Source: Gilliamella bombi (GTDB lineage Bacteria; Pseudomonadota; Gammaproteobacteria; Enterobacterales; Orbaceae). From it: a stretch of 64,000 bases of DNA. Shown here one piece after another: positions 18,930 to 30,184 of this stretch. The stretch spans positions 1-64,000 of the forward strand of contig NZ_FMWS01000012.1 of the NCBI RefSeq assembly GCF_900103255.1, in the 5' to 3' direction. A model generated the notes under the pieces. That model had not been told where the DNA came from and searched no databases. It saw only the letters and a list, made by a program, of their open reading frames with translations. Position 1 is the first letter of the stretch. Every line of letters begins with the position of its first letter. A program made the translations under genes and the position numbers.

Positions 18930-19036
18930 GCAATGTTATTCTGCTACATAAAATCTTAATAAAAAATTAGGTATATGCTAGTTAACACGTTATATAGTTT
19001 TAATTTTTTGAGGTGTGATTATACACTATATTTTTG

Positions 19037-19939
19037 TTATGCGTTATTAGGTAAATTGAGATTGCAAATTGCCCAAAAGGCAGCAATGATTTTCTCTGAT
19101 AATCTTCTTTTTTGTACACAAATACCAACATCAAACGGTTCCATTAAGTTTGTTGACCATTCGGTTATGCGCTCTCTTATTCGTTCAGGGCTATTGTCCA
19201 TTACGACTTTAGGTAATAAGGCTACCCCACAACCTAAAGCAACCATCGATACAATGGCTTCGTGTCCTGCGACCGTAGCATAAATTTTGGGATTGGAAAT
19301 TTTTCTTTGCTTAAACCATAAATCAATACGGTGGCGACTAGGGCCATGTTCAGGCAATATAAAGGGAATATTATGCCAGTCAGGCTGTTTTTGATGTAAT
19401 CTGTCACTAAACGTGCTATTAAGTTTAGGTATTAGCAATACCATTTCAATTTCGCCAAATTTTAAAAACTCAATACCAGTAGGGAGCTGTTTTGGTTTGC
19501 CTGCTATAGCTAAATCGGCTTCATTTGCTTGAATTTTCTTTACAGCGTCAGCAGCATCACCCGTTGATAGTTTGATTTCAACTAGAGGATAGTGGATCCT
19601 AAAGCGATCAAGTATTTCAGGTAGATGGCTATATGCAGCGGTGACTGAACAAAATAGAGTGAGTTCGCCGACAATTTGTTGGTTAGATTGATCTAAATCA
19701 TATTTTAGTTGTTGGTGCATGTTTATTACTTGTTGAGCAAAACGTTTAACTTTTTCGCCCTCCGAAGTGATTTGTACTTGCCTATTGTCGCGAATAAATA
19801 GCGCGTGACCAAAATGTTCTTCAAGTCGTTGGATCTGCCTTGATAAGGTTGATGGACTAACATGCATAGCATTTGCCGTTATACCAAAGTGACAGGTTTC
19901 GCATAAATGTAAATACAATTTTAAATCACGAATGTTCAT
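19037..19939 (-). CDS. ilvY: LysR-type regulator IlvY
   Basis: The 300-aa LTTR has MNIRDLKLYLHLCETCHFG and the helix-turn-helix SPSTLSRQIQRLEEHFG near residues 28-44, then an effector-binding domain. The N-terminus and length match IlvY, the acetolactate/acetohydroxybutyrate-responsive activator of ilvC. In enterics ilvY is divergent from ilvC. Here ilvC is ~40 kb away and the divergent neighbour is prfC, so regulation would act in trans. Confidence 0.85.
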   Translation of the reverse strand: MNIRDLKLYLHLCETCHFGITANAMHVSPSTLSRQIQRLEEHFGHALFIRDNRQVQITSEGEKVKRFAQQVINMHQQLKYDLDQSNQQIVGELTLFCSVTAAYSHLPEILDRFRIHYPLVEIKLSTGDAADAVKKIQANEADLAIAGKPKQLPTGIEFLKFGEIEMVLLIPKLNSTFSDRLHQKQPDWHNIPFILPEHGPSRHRIDLWFKQRKISNPKIYATVAGHEAIVSMVALGCGVALLPKVVMDNSPERIRERITEWSTNLMEPFDVGICVQKRRLSEKIIAAFWAICNLNLPNNA

Positions 19940-19957
19940 AGCAAATCCCAGTTTTTA

Positions 19958-19998
19958 TACTTAAACATATAGTTACCTGAAACTTTTTAACAAAAAGC
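19958..19998 (+). repeat. Dispersed ~40-bp intergenic repeat, copy A
   Basis: TATACTTAAACATATAG, then TTACCTGAAACTTTTT and ACAAAA. Related copies lie at 50328-50372 and, inverted, at 61764-61813. Confidence 0.55.
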
Positions 19999-20142
19999 AG
20001 TAAATAGTGCATTACTTATTAAGTCAAATATTATGCATAGATAAATAAATAAGGCAAATAACGTTGCATATAACATCAATAGCAAAACAGACAGATACCT
20101 GCTAAAATATGTGATTATTTTTGTGTGAGTTAAAACAGTTTT

Positions 20143-21735
20143 ATGATAGAACAAGCTTATTTAGACGAAGTTAATGCACGTCGCACTTTTGCAATTATTT
20201 CTCACCCCGATGCTGGTAAAACAACCATTACCGAAAAAGTATTGTTATTTGGTCATGCAATTCAAACAGCTGGTACAGTTAAAGGCCGTGGCGCTAATGC
20301 CCAGCATGCTAAGTCAGACTGGATGGAAATGGAAAAGCAACGTGGTATTTCAATTACTACATCTGTGATGCAGTTTCCTTATAATGACTGCTTAGTTAAT
20401 TTATTAGACACTCCAGGGCACGAGGATTTTTCTGAAGATACTTATCGTACGCTAACAGCGGTTGATAGTTGTTTGATGGTAATTGATGCAGCAAAAGGGG
20501 TTGAAGATCGTACTCGCAAATTAATGGAAGTGACACGATTACGCAATACACCAATTTTAACCTTTATGAATAAGTTAGACCGTGATATTCGCGATCCAAT
20601 GGAACTGCTTGATGAGGTTGAAAACGAGTTAAATATTATGTGCGCCCCTATTACTTGGCCGATTGGTTGTGGCAAGTTATTTAAAGGTGTTTACCATTTA
20701 GCTAAAGACGAAACTTACCTTTACCAATCAGGGAAAGGTCATACAATACAAGAGGTCCGAATTATTAAAGGGTTAACTAACCCTGATTTGGATTTAGCGG
20801 TGGGTGATGATTTAGCGCAGCAACTGCGTGAAGAGCTTGAATTAGTGCAAGGCGCATCAAACGAATTTGATTTAGATGCTTTCTTGTCAGGCGATTTAAC
20901 GCCAGTCTTTTTTGGTACGGCATTGGGTAATTTTGGCGTGGATCATATGCTTGATGGTTTAACAGCTTGGGCACCAACTCCTCAACCTCGTCAAACCGAT
21001 AAGCGTGAAGTCGAATCATCAGAAGAAAAGTTCAGTGGTTTTGTTTTTAAAATTCAAGCCAATATGGATCCTAAACACCGTGACCGCGTTGCATTTATGC
21101 GCATTGTATCGGGTAAATATGAAAAGGGCATGAAGTTACGACATGTACGTATTGCTAAAGATATCAATATTTCTGACGCCTTAACATTTATGGCAGGTGA
21201 TCGTGAACATGTTGAAGAAGCCTATGCTGGTGATATCATTGGTTTACATAATCATGGCACGATTCAAATAGGTGATACTTTTACACAAGGTGAAGATCTA
21301 AAATTTACAGGCATTCCTAACTTTGCACCAGAACTGTTTCGCCGAATTCGCCTTAAAGATCCGCTGAAACAAAAGCAACTTTTAAAAGGACTGGTTCAGC
21401 TTTCAGAAGAGGGCGCAGTACAAGTTTTCCGCCCATTAACCAATAATGACTTAATTGTGGGTGCTGTTGGGGTTTTACAGTTTGATGTGGTGGTTGCTCG
21501 ATTAAAATCAGAGTATAACGTCGAAGCCATTTATGAGCCAGTTAATGTGACAACAGCGCGTTGGGTTGAGTGCTCAGATGTGAAAAAATTGGAAGAGTTT
21601 AAACGTAAATGCGAACAGAATTTGGCATTAGATGGTGGTGATAACCTTTCTTATATTGCGCCAAGCATGGTTAATTTGAATTTGACGCAAGAACGGTATC
21701 CTGATGTTGAATTTAGAAAAACTCGAGAGCATTAA
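20143..21735 (+). CDS. prfC: Peptide chain release factor 3
   Basis: The 530-aa GTPase has [12 protein letters not shown] (P-loop), [12 protein letters not shown] (switch I), [12 protein letters not shown] (G3) and MNKLDRD (G4). The length is that of E. coli RF3 (529), which recycles RF1/RF2 from the ribosome. The following domains ([19 protein letters not shown]) are the usual EF-G-like domain II. It is a single gene downstream of repeat copy A. Confidence 0.97.
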   Translation: MIEQAYLDEVNARRTFAIISHPDAGKTTITEKVLLFGHAIQTAGTVKGRGANAQHAKSDWMEMEKQRGISITTSVMQFPYNDCLVNLLDTPGHEDFSEDTYRTLTAVDSCLMVIDAAKGVEDRTRKLMEVTRLRNTPILTFMNKLDRDIRDPMELLDEVENELNIMCAPITWPIGCGKLFKGVYHLAKDETYLYQSGKGHTIQEVRIIKGLTNPDLDLAVGDDLAQQLREELELVQGASNEFDLDAFLSGDLTPVFFGTALGNFGVDHMLDGLTAWAPTPQPRQTDKREVESSEEKFSGFVFKIQANMDPKHRDRVAFMRIVSGKYEKGMKLRHVRIAKDINISDALTFMAGDREHVEEAYAGDIIGLHNHGTIQIGDTFTQGEDLKFTGIPNFAPELFRRIRLKDPLKQKQLLKGLVQLSEEGAVQVFRPLTNNDLIVGAVGVLQFDVVVARLKSEYNVEAIYEPVNVTTARWVECSDVKKLEEFKRKCEQNLALDGGDNLSYIAPSMVNLNLTQERYPDVEFRKTREH

Positions 21736-21836
21736 ATTTTTTATTTTTTAATTACGGACTTTATTAAGATACATTTGTATTTTTATTAAATTACTTTTTG
21801 TATTATTTTTTAAACTGAGTTGAGTGAGCAGATATT

Positions 21837-24725
21837 ATGGTTTATAAAGACAAAAAATTAATTAATTTTATTTTTAGTGGGGTTATTGGGTTACTGCTTG
21901 CCACTTCACCATCTTTTGCCATCGAAAATAAGCTTACAAAGCCAGTTTTGATAGAAAAGGTACAACAAAGCGAACGTGATAAGCGTCAATATGAAGTGAT
22001 TGAGCTAGCAAATAAAATGCGAGTGTTGCTTGTTTCTGATCCTAAAGCAGTTAAATCATTGGCATCATTAGCACTGCCCGTTGGTTCGTTGCAAGATCCT
22101 AAAGATCAGCAAGGTTTGGCGCATTATACTGAACATATGGTGTTAATGGGGTCAAAAAATTATCCTGAACCAGCTAGCTTTTCTCAGTTTTTAAGTCGTC
22201 ATGCGGGTAGTTATAACGCCAGTACTGCCACACATCGAACTGCGTTTTATTTTGAGGTCGAAAATAGTGCATTTGATAAAGCGCTAGATCATTTAGCCGA
22301 TGCTATTGCCGAGCCCAATTTAGATCCTAAATTTGCCGATAAAGAACGCAATGCTGTTAATGCCGAAATGACGATGGCTAGATCGAACGATGGTTTTCGT
22401 ATTGAACAAGTTAATTCCGAAACTATTAACCCTAATCACCCATCGTCACAATTTTCGGGTGGTAATTTAGAAACATTAAGTGATAAACCAAGTAGTAAAT
22501 TACAAGATGCTTTAGTGACTTTCCATAAAGATTATTATTCGTCTAATATCATGGTGGGGGTAATTTATAGTAATCAGTCGATCAATAAATTGGCAAAGTT
22601 AGCTCAAAACACTTTTGGTAAAATCCCTAATAAAAATATTAATGCTCCAATAGTTGATAAGCCAGCGATCACACCAAATGTGCTAAGCAAACGGATTGCA
22701 ATGGTGCCAGCGCAACCTAAGAAATTGCTATTTTTACAATTTCCAATGGAAAACAATTTAGATAAATTTGCTGATAAAAGCGATGAATATATTACTTATT
22801 TAATTGATAATAGTAGCTCCAACACGTTGTCTGATCAGTTACAAAAGCAGGGGCTTATTGAAGGTATTAGTTCGTCTATCAACCCTATCCGTTATGGTAA
22901 TAGCGGTATGTTGAGTATTAATGTGAGCTTAACCGACGATGGTCTCGCTCAAAAAGATAAAGTTATTGGCGCTATTTTTAATTATTTACAGTTAATTCAA
23001 AAGCAAGGAATTTCTGATGCTTATTATGAAGAACTTAAGAAAGTCTTAGCGTTAGAATTTAAGTATCAGGATGTTGAGCGTGATATGTCTTATGTGGAAT
23101 GGCTATCTGATCAGATGTTGTTGTACCCCGTTAAAAATATATTAAATTCTGATTTTATTGCTAATAATTTTGATAAAACAGCGATCACCGCTCGTTTAAA
23201 AAGCCTAACGCCCGATAACGTTAGAGTTTGGATTATTTCACCAAATCAAACAACTAATAAGACAGCTTATTTTGTAGACGCACCTTATAAAATCGATAAT
23301 ATTACTAGTGAGCAAAAAGCGAATTGGTTGGCTTTAGGCAAAAATTTCACATTTAGTTTACCTGAATTAAATCCTTATATTCCCGACGATTTTTCAATTG
23401 TGAAGCAAAACCGTGCTCAAGCTCAACCAGCTGGGTTTAGTAAACGGGGTAATCATCTTCATTTTGTTAGTCAATATTTCAAAACTGAACCTAAAGCGGC
23501 GATTGTGGTTTCGTTACGGAATAACGAGGCTTTTAGTGATGCTAAAGCAGAGGTCGCTTTTAATTTACTTGATTACATTGCAAGTCGTAATTTAGAACAA
23601 TTACTATTTCAGGCAGGCGTTGCGGGTATTTCGTTGTCAACGGATGATGATAATGGCTTAATGATTTCAGCCAGTGGTTTTAGTCAGCATTTACCAAAAA
23701 TGGTGACAGCAATTCTTAATAGTTATCGCAATGTGACGATTGATGATCAAAGCTTAGTGTTAGCTAAATCTTGGTATTTGCAGGAATTGGATAAATCTGA
23801 GCATGCTAAAAGTTATTGGTTGGCGGTTAATCCTGTTAATGAATTGTCAGATTTACCATATTTTGAACGGGATGAAAGACGTCAAATTACAGCAACCATG
23901 ACTATTAATGACGTGTTAACTTATCGCGATAATTTATTAACCCACTCAGTACCTTATATGCTTAGCTTGGGTAATTTGTCTAACGAGGATTCTTTAGATC
24001 TTTATCATTCCATCCAAAAAACACTAGTGCGTGATGTTGAATTTACTCCTGTTGATAATATTCAGATTAAAAAATCATTGGAGGCCAAAATGACTCAATA
24101 TGCGAAAAGCACTGATAATGCTTTGATGATGAGCTATATTCCAACGGGTTATGATCGAATTGGTAGTAGTATGTTAAGTTATACGCTGTCTAAAATCATA
24201 TCACCATGGTTTTTTGATCAATTGCGTACTAACGAGCAACTCGGCTACGCTGTATTTGCTGGCCCTGTTACAGTTGGAGATTCAGTTGGAATGAGTTTTA
24301 TCATTCAAAGCAACCAATACGATCCAGCTTATTTATTTAAGCGTTACCAAGAATTTTATCCTGTTATATCAAATAAGCTTAAAGCATTATCTAAAGAAGA
24401 TATTGAGCAATATAAAAAAGCGGTACTTGATGAATTGAAAATGCCTCCGCAAACATTGGATGAAGAGTTTAGTCGTTATATGGCTGACTATCGAAATTCG
24501 CGTTTTACGTTTGATTCACGGCACAAAAAAATTGAACAATTGAAAAAAATCACTCAACAAGATTTAGTTGATTTTTATAACCGTTCAGTGATGGATAAAA
24601 AAGGTTTTGTATTTGCATCGCAAGTTCTTGGTAAGCGTGAAGATAATGCTAAACAACCAGAGGCAATTTCTGAGTTTACTGAATTTGAAAATGTATCGGC
24701 ATTGCAAGATGTGTTATTAAAATAG
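21837..24725 (+). CDS. ptrA: Protease III (pitrilysin)
   Basis: The 962-aa protein has a signal peptide (INFIFSGVIGLLLATSPSFA) and the inverted zinc motif HYTEH (HxxEH) near residues 94-98 with the distal Glu in NAEMTMARSNDGF near residue 175. Its length equals that of enteric PtrA (962), with four M16 repeats, the C-terminal ones lacking zinc ligands as expected. It degrades small peptides in the periplasm. The typical recBCD neighbours are absent; an XRE regulator and aroA follow. Confidence 0.95.
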   Translation: MVYKDKKLINFIFSGVIGLLLATSPSFAIENKLTKPVLIEKVQQSERDKRQYEVIELANKMRVLLVSDPKAVKSLASLALPVGSLQDPKDQQGLAHYTEHMVLMGSKNYPEPASFSQFLSRHAGSYNASTATHRTAFYFEVENSAFDKALDHLADAIAEPNLDPKFADKERNAVNAEMTMARSNDGFRIEQVNSETINPNHPSSQFSGGNLETLSDKPSSKLQDALVTFHKDYYSSNIMVGVIYSNQSINKLAKLAQNTFGKIPNKNINAPIVDKPAITPNVLSKRIAMVPAQPKKLLFLQFPMENNLDKFADKSDEYITYLIDNSSSNTLSDQLQKQGLIEGISSSINPIRYGNSGMLSINVSLTDDGLAQKDKVIGAIFNYLQLIQKQGISDAYYEELKKVLALEFKYQDVERDMSYVEWLSDQMLLYPVKNILNSDFIANNFDKTAITARLKSLTPDNVRVWIISPNQTTNKTAYFVDAPYKIDNITSEQKANWLALGKNFTFSLPELNPYIPDDFSIVKQNRAQAQPAGFSKRGNHLHFVSQYFKTEPKAAIVVSLRNNEAFSDAKAEVAFNLLDYIASRNLEQLLFQAGVAGISLSTDDDNGLMISASGFSQHLPKMVTAILNSYRNVTIDDQSLVLAKSWYLQELDKSEHAKSYWLAVNPVNELSDLPYFERDERRQITATMTINDVLTYRDNLLTHSVPYMLSLGNLSNEDSLDLYHSIQKTLVRDVEFTPVDNIQIKKSLEAKMTQYAKSTDNALMMSYIPTGYDRIGSSMLSYTLSKIISPWFFDQLRTNEQLGYAVFAGPVTVGDSVGMSFIIQSNQYDPAYLFKRYQEFYPVISNKLKALSKEDIEQYKKAVLDELKMPPQTLDEEFSRYMADYRNSRFTFDSRHKKIEQLKKITQQDLVDFYNRSVMDKKGFVFASQVLGKREDNAKQPEAISEFTEFENVSALQDVLLK

Positions 24726-24824
24726 TTGTTAAAAATATAGGCTACACCTAAAACATTTTGCCAAAAATTGGCATTGCTATCACCTTGTGATACACTGCCA
24801 AAATCCTAATAGTTTGAGTGTATT

Positions 24825-25697
24825 ATGATTACTGGATCGATTGATTATTGTGCTATAGGTCAGCGTCTGCGTGCGTATCGGATTGCTGCCTCTTTGAAGG
24901 CTGAAGATGTTGCAGAAAGTCTTAAAATTTCAAGAGCAGCAGTATATCGGTTAGAAAAAGGTGAGATCGTTAAAATTGAAACTCTAGAGCGATTGGCTTC
25001 CTTACTTGATACGTCTTTTGCTAGTTTACTTGGCATTGATACTGAATACTATTCGAGTGGTGAAGGCTTTTTTGAACGTATGCGTCAATTAGAAGAGCAA
25101 TCAACTCATATCTATTCTCATTTCGATCCTTTTTCCTTTTTATTAACTTCTTCTGATTATTTGTCTCATTTAGCAATGATGTTAAATGAATCGAGTAACC
25201 CCGCTGATCCTCAAAAATATGCCACTACCTTATCCATTTTAAAAGATCGTAAAACTCAGTTCTGTCAATCAATTCCAAAAGTTATTAATTTAATCAGTTT
25301 ACGTAATGTAGAACGTTTTTTACATATTGGTTTGGTTGGTAATTTAACCATTTCGCCGGGTAAAAAATCGGAAAGAATGCTACTAGCACGCAAAGAAGTT
25401 TATCACTTAATTCAGTTAATTGAACAACAATCTCTTGCGCCAACAATTGCTATTACACAAGAAGCTATTCCGTCAATTGCTTTTCAGATTTTTTATCAAG
25501 ATGGGAATCCTATTTCATTAGCAATGAGCCCATTTCGATTAGGTGAGTTACCTAATGTTACTACCGGTATTGCATCGATTACGTCATCTTATGATGCAAT
25601 TAAACGGTATCGCCATTTATTTGATAAGTTATGGGAAAATAGTGCTAAAGATAAGCAAGCAATTGATTTATTGAAAGCGACGTTAGAGAAATTTTAA
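24825..25697 (+). CDS. XRE-family HTH regulator with large C-terminal domain
   Basis: The 290-aa protein has an N-terminal helix-turn-helix: IGQRLRAYRIAASLKAEDVA, then SLKISRAAVYRLEKGEI (residues ~10-50). The ~220-residue C-terminal region, with HIYSHFDPFSFLLTSSDYL and a KKSERMLLARKEVYHLIQLI stretch, matches no ligand domain I can name. It begins 100 bp after ptrA and ends 21 bp before aroA, so it may share a transcript with aroA-cmk. Target and signal are unknown. Confidence 0.75.
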   Translation: MITGSIDYCAIGQRLRAYRIAASLKAEDVAESLKISRAAVYRLEKGEIVKIETLERLASLLDTSFASLLGIDTEYYSSGEGFFERMRQLEEQSTHIYSHFDPFSFLLTSSDYLSHLAMMLNESSNPADPQKYATTLSILKDRKTQFCQSIPKVINLISLRNVERFLHIGLVGNLTISPGKKSERMLLARKEVYHLIQLIEQQSLAPTIAITQEAIPSIAFQIFYQDGNPISLAMSPFRLGELPNVTTGIASITSSYDAIKRYRHLFDKLWENSAKDKQAIDLLKATLEKF

Positions 25698-25718
25698 AGA
25701 ATATTAAAGAGAGTCCTT

Positions 25719-26999
25719 ATGTTATCCTTAACATTACAACCGATAAAAAGATTTAATGGTACTATCAATTTGCCTGGTTCAAAGAGTGTTTCTAATCGTG
25801 CTTTATTACTATCAGCATTGAGTAAAGGTAATACACGGTTAAAGAATTTACTTGATAGTGATGATGTGCGTTATATGCTTGATGCGCTTGCAGCGTTAGG
25901 TGTGAAGTATCAGCTATCACACGATCGCACGATTTGTGATGTGCAAGGTGTGAGCGGTATTTTGCAACCCGACCATGCATTAGAGCTTTTTTTAGGTAAT
26001 GCTGGCACAGCAATGCGTCCTTTAGCTGCTACGTTATGTCTTGGAAATAATAATATTGTGTTAACGGGCGAACCTCGCATGAAAGAACGCCCAATTGGTC
26101 ATTTGGTCGATGCTTTGCGACAAGGTGGAGCTAAAATTGATTATCTTGAAAATGAAGGTTATCCACCACTACATATTCAAGGTGGTTTTACAGGTGGTGA
26201 TATTAAAGTTGATGGTTCGGTCTCTAGCCAATTTTTAACTGCACTATTAATGGCTGCGCCATTAGCAAAACAAGACACAGAAATTACTATTATTGGTGAT
26301 CTTGTTTCTAAACCTTATATTGATATTACAGTCAAAATGATGGCTATGTTTGGTGTTTTGGTTACCAATCACAATTATCAAAAATTTACTGTTAAAGCTA
26401 ATCAGTGTTATCAATCGCCGGGAGATTATTTAGTTGAAGGGGATGCGTCTTCTGCTTCTTATTTTTTAGCAGCGGCTGCAATTAAAGGTGGTAGTGTTAA
26501 AGTAACTGGCATTGGAAAAAATAGCTTACAAGGCGATACCCAATTTGCTCATGTGCTTGAAAAAATGGGGGCTAAAGTTATTTGGGCTGATGATTATATT
26601 CAATGCTCTCGTGGTGAATTACACGGTGTTGATATGGATATGAATCATATCCCAGATGCAGCAATGACTATTGCCACAACAGCGCTGTTTGCTAAAGGTC
26701 CAACTACAATTCGTAATATTTACAATTGGCGAGTTAAAGAAACTGATCGTTTATATGCGATGGCAACAGAATTAAGAAAGGTTGGCGCAACTGTTGATGA
26801 AGGTCACGATTATATTACTATTATTCCTCCAGTTAAATTAAACCATGCCGAAATCGAAACCTATAATGATCACCGTATTGCTATGTGTTTTTCGCTAGTG
26901 GCGCTTTCTGATACTTCTGTGACGATATTAGATCCTAAATGCACAATGAAGACTTTTCCTGATTATTTCGAACAATTTAAACGATTAAGCGAAGAATGA
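25719..26999 (+). CDS. aroA: 3-phosphoshikimate 1-carboxyvinyltransferase (EPSP synthase)
   Basis: The 426-aa product contains [41 protein letters not shown] and RVKETDRL, with [10 protein letters not shown] near the end, all EPSPS signatures. It joins shikimate-3-phosphate and PEP in the sixth step of aromatic amino acid synthesis. The [10 protein letters not shown] segment is of the class I type, known to be glyphosate-sensitive. cmk starts one base after its stop. serC, the usual upstream partner, is missing. Confidence 0.97.
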   Translation: MLSLTLQPIKRFNGTINLPGSKSVSNRALLLSALSKGNTRLKNLLDSDDVRYMLDALAALGVKYQLSHDRTICDVQGVSGILQPDHALELFLGNAGTAMRPLAATLCLGNNNIVLTGEPRMKERPIGHLVDALRQGGAKIDYLENEGYPPLHIQGGFTGGDIKVDGSVSSQFLTALLMAAPLAKQDTEITIIGDLVSKPYIDITVKMMAMFGVLVTNHNYQKFTVKANQCYQSPGDYLVEGDASSASYFLAAAAIKGGSVKVTGIGKNSLQGDTQFAHVLEKMGAKVIWADDYIQCSRGELHGVDMDMNHIPDAAMTIATTALFAKGPTTIRNIYNWRVKETDRLYAMATELRKVGATVDEGHDYITIIPPVKLNHAEIETYNDHRIAMCFSLVALSDTSVTILDPKCTMKTFPDYFEQFKRLSEE

Positions 27000-27000
27000 A

Positions 27001-27681
27001 ATGAATAAATCTGTTCCCGTTATTGCTGTTGATGGACCAAGTGGTGTCGGTAAAGGTACGTTATGTCAAGCATTAGCCAATCATTTTAAATGGCATCTTT
27101 TAGATTCTGGTGCTATCTATCGTGTGCTAGCACTTAGTGCGCTTAAGCAAGATATTGCGCTAGATGATGCCAATAAACTTGAACAACTAGCTCTTAATTT
27201 GCCACTAACGTTTGATACGCAAGGTTATAATGTTAAAGTGTTATTAGATCAGATTGATGTGACTAAAGAAATCCGTACAGAACAGACGGGGGGAGCCGCA
27301 TCAAAAGTGGCGGCAATTAATTCGGTTAGAGTAGCTTTATTACAACGTCAACGAGACTTTAAGCAAGCACCTGGATTGGTTGCAGATGGTCGTGATATGG
27401 GCAGTGTAGTATTTAGTGATGCCCCTGTTAAGATATTTCTTGATGCTAGTGCCCAATCTCGTGCAGAAAGGCGAATGAAACAGTTGCAAGATAAGCAAAA
27501 TAATGTTAAATTCGCCGAAATTTTGCAGGAAATAACTGTGCGTGATGAAAGAGATCGTCATCGCGCCGTTGCGCCACTTAAACCTGCAATTGATGCTCTA
27601 ATAATTGATACTACATCACTGTCTATTGAAGATGTTTTTAATCAATCTATTAAGTATATAAACGAAAAACTTGCGTTGTAA
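27001..27681 (+). CDS. cmk: Cytidylate kinase
   Basis: The 226-aa NMP kinase has the P-loop DGPSGVGKGT (residues 10-19), then LLDSGAIYRVLAL, ADGRDMGSVVFSDA and RDERDRHRAVAPLKPA, all typical of CMP/dCMP kinase. It makes CDP and dCDP. It follows aroA directly (ATG one base after the TGA), implying translational coupling, and precedes rpsA, the conserved cmk-rpsA-ihfB order. Confidence 0.97.
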   Translation: MNKSVPVIAVDGPSGVGKGTLCQALANHFKWHLLDSGAIYRVLALSALKQDIALDDANKLEQLALNLPLTFDTQGYNVKVLLDQIDVTKEIRTEQTGGAASKVAAINSVRVALLQRQRDFKQAPGLVADGRDMGSVVFSDAPVKIFLDASAQSRAERRMKQLQDKQNNVKFAEILQEITVRDERDRHRAVAPLKPAIDALIIDTTSLSIEDVFNQSIKYINEKLAL

Positions 27682-27699
27682 CTTAAATTATAGCGTGAA

Positions 27700-27792
27700 A
27701 CTAGCTCCATTATAAGGATGTATGGAGTATTATAAACAACCCCACAAGACAGGATGTAATGTGGACGTTAAAATTAACTTAAGTATATAAAT
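27700..27792 (+). promoter_or_regulatory. rpsA leader: hairpins with AGGA loops, no SD
   Basis: Hairpin I pairs CTCCAT (27705-27710) with ATGGAG (27722-27727), and its loop holds AAGGA. Hairpin II pairs CCACA (27742-27746) with TGTGG (27760-27764), with CAGGA in the loop. A weak GTTA/TAAC hairpin follows (27767-27778). No SD lies at normal distance from the ATG. The E. coli rpsA initiation region is likewise SD-poor and folds into hairpins with GGA loops used for S1 autoregulation. Confidence 0.55.
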
Positions 27793-29475
27793 ATGACTGA
27801 ATCTTTTGCTCAACTCTTTGAAGAGTCTATCAATCAACTAGACACTCGTTCTGGTAATATGATCCGTGGTACTGTCGTTGCAATCGACAAAGATGTTGTT
27901 TTAGTTGACGCTGGTTTAAAATCTGAATCAGCGATTCCAGTAGAGCAGTTTAAAAATGCCCAAGGCGAATTAGAAGTTCAAGTCGGCGACGTTGTTGACG
28001 TTGTGCTTGACTCAATCGAAGATGGTTTTGGTGAAACTATCTTATCTCGTGAAAAAGCTAAGCGTCATGAAGCATGGCTTACACTAGAAAAAGCAGTTGA
28101 AGATGCTGCAACAGTTTTAGGTGTTATCAATGGTAAAGTTAAAGGTGGCTTTACGGTTGATCTTAATGGCGTTCGTGCGTTCCTTCCAGGTTCACTAGTT
28201 GACGTTCGTCCATTACGCGATACTTCTCATATTGAAAATAGAGAAATCGAATTAAAAGTTATTAAATTAGATCAAAAACGCAACAACGTTGTTGTTTCAC
28301 GTCGTGCAGTTATTGAATCTGAAAATAGTGCAGAAAGAGAACAACTTCTTGAAAATCTACAAGAAGGTTCTGAAGTTAAAGGTATCATCAAAAATCTTAC
28401 CGATTACGGTGCATTTGTTGATCTTGGTGGGGTTGATGGGTTACTTCACATTACAGACATGGCTTGGAAACGTGTTAAACACCCAAGTGAAGTGGTTGAA
28501 GTTGGTCAAGAATTACTTGTTAAAGTACTTAAATTTGACAAAGATCGTTCACGTGTATCACTTGGCTTAAAACAATTAGGTGAAGATCCATGGGTTTCAA
28601 TCGCTAAACGTTATCCAGAAGGTACTAAAGTAACAGGTAAAGTAACTAACTTAACTGACTACGGTTGTTTTGTTGAAATTGAAACAGGTGTTGAAGGTTT
28701 AGTTCATGTTTCTGAAATGGACTGGACAAACAAAAATATTCATCCATCTAAAGTTGTTAGCTTAGGTGATGTTGTTGAAGTTGTTGTGCTTGAAATTGAC
28801 GAAGAACGTCGTCGTATTTCTCTTGGCCTTAAACAATGTAAACCAAACCCGTGGTTACAATTTGCTGAAACACATAATAAAGGTGATAAAGTTAGCGGTA
28901 AGATCAAATCAATCACTGATTTTGGTATCTTTATCGGTTTAGAGGGCGGTATCGACGGTTTAGTTCATCTTTCAGACATTTCTTGGAATATGCCTGGCGA
29001 AGAAGCTGTTAAAGCTTATAAGAAAGGTGATGATATCGAAGCTGTTGTTTTACAAGTTGATGCAGAACGTGAACGTATCTCTCTAGGTATTAAACAATTA
29101 GAAGATGATCCATTCAGTAGCTTTGCTTCTAACTATAAAAAAGGCACAATAGTTAAAGGTACAGTAAGTGCAGTTGACGCTAAAGGTGCAACCATCGAAA
29201 TCGCTGAAGGTATTGAAGGCTACTTAAAAGCACAAGATATCGCTCGTGAGCGTATTGAAGATGCAACAACTGCATTAAAAGTTGGTGATGAAGTTGAAGC
29301 TAAAATTGTTAACATCGATCGTAAAACTCGTGCAATTTCGTTATCAGTACGAGCGAAAGATGAAGCTGATGAAAAAGAAGCTCTCGCAGCAGTAAACAAC
29401 ACAGCAACTCAAGAAGATGCATCATTTACTAATGCAATGGCAGAAGCATTCAAAGCTGCATCAAAAACTGAGTAA
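27793..29475 (+). CDS. rpsA: 30S ribosomal protein S1
   Basis: The 560-aa protein has six S1 OB-fold repeats. [40 protein letters not shown] and [20 protein letters not shown] mark repeats 3 to 5. The length is close to E. coli S1 (557). S1 recruits mRNAs with weak SD to the 30S subunit and represses its own mRNA. It lies between cmk and ihfB as usual. Codon use is more biased than in its neighbours, as expected for a highly expressed gene. Confidence 0.98.
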   Translation: MTESFAQLFEESINQLDTRSGNMIRGTVVAIDKDVVLVDAGLKSESAIPVEQFKNAQGELEVQVGDVVDVVLDSIEDGFGETILSREKAKRHEAWLTLEKAVEDAATVLGVINGKVKGGFTVDLNGVRAFLPGSLVDVRPLRDTSHIENREIELKVIKLDQKRNNVVVSRRAVIESENSAEREQLLENLQEGSEVKGIIKNLTDYGAFVDLGGVDGLLHITDMAWKRVKHPSEVVEVGQELLVKVLKFDKDRSRVSLGLKQLGEDPWVSIAKRYPEGTKVTGKVTNLTDYGCFVEIETGVEGLVHVSEMDWTNKNIHPSKVVSLGDVVEVVVLEIDEERRRISLGLKQCKPNPWLQFAETHNKGDKVSGKIKSITDFGIFIGLEGGIDGLVHLSDISWNMPGEEAVKAYKKGDDIEAVVLQVDAERERISLGIKQLEDDPFSSFASNYKKGTIVKGTVSAVDAKGATIEIAEGIEGYLKAQDIARERIEDATTALKVGDEVEAKIVNIDRKTRAISLSVRAKDEADEKEALAAVNNTATQEDASFTNAMAEAFKAASKTE

Positions 29476-29495
29476 AAAATATTTATGTAAAGAGT

Positions 29496-29520
29496 AAAGA
29501 GGGCTTGCCCTCTTTTTCTT
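29496..29520 (+). terminator. Terminator after rpsA
   Basis: AAAGAGGGC and GCCCTCTTT form a 9-bp stem with a 2-nt loop, followed by a T-run. Confidence 0.85.
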
Positions 29521-29573
29521 TTATGGGATAAAATGAAATAGTTACATGCCACATAAATAAATTAGGAGTGATC

Positions 29574-29864
29574 ATGAACAGATCAGATTTAGTAGAACGA
29601 ATTGTTAACTGGCGGACACATCTCCCTGTTCAACTAGTTGATGATTCAGTTAGAGATATCATTGAACAGATCGCTTTAGCTATGGAAAGTAACGATCGTG
29701 TAGAAATTCGAGGTTTTGGTAGTTTTAGTTTGAACTATCGGGCACCACGTAAAGCAAGGAATCCAAGAACTGGTGGTAATGTTGAAGTGAAACATAAATA
29801 TATACCTCACTTCAAACCAGGTAAAGAATTACGTGAAAGAGTAAATAATGCTGCAAACGCATAA
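29574..29864 (+). CDS. ihfB: Integration host factor subunit beta
   Basis: The 96-aa HU/IHF-fold protein has [20 protein letters not shown] and [12 protein letters not shown] with the C-terminal [14 protein letters not shown], all IHF-beta. It forms the DNA-bending IHF heterodimer with IhfA. AGGAG lies 6 nt before ATG 29574, which rules out the GTG at 29568. It is the last gene of the cmk-rpsA-ihfB block. Confidence 0.97.
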   Translation: MNRSDLVERIVNWRTHLPVQLVDDSVRDIIEQIALAMESNDRVEIRGFGSFSLNYRAPRKARNPRTGGNVEVKHKYIPHFKPGKELRERVNNAANA

Positions 29865-29888
29865 TCTTTAAATTTCACACCTAGATGG

Positions 29889-29920
29889 AAGCCTTTGAGT
29901 TAAATCAAAGGCTTTTTTGT
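29889..29920 (+). terminator. Terminator after ihfB
   Basis: AAGCCTTTGA and TCAAAGGCTT form a perfect 10-bp stem with a 6-nt loop and a T-run. The remaining ~260 bp up to comEC hold no gene, only AT-rich promoter-like sequence. Confidence 0.9.
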
Positions 29921-30184
29921 TTTAGCTAGTTTAATTTCTATCATCTAGTCGTACTTACTTATTTAAATAACCTTTACCATTTATCATTAAGGAAAAACCA
30001 GTCAACGTTATGTTGATTTAAGTCGTTAAATCCCTCTTTTAAAATATGCAATATTGCGAATAATTTCAGTAAATTTCATTAAGATTAATGATTAAAATGG
30101 AACAAAGATCGAAAAATTCAACATCAATTATTTTTTTATAATATCAAGTGATAAACTTATATTGTTCAATTTAAAGATGGTAAA

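Noticed and set aside
18664..18951. Open frame on the plus strand opposite the hydrolase signal region
   Set aside because: It mirrors the Thr/Asn-rich linker on the real coding strand and has no SD or recognisable domain.
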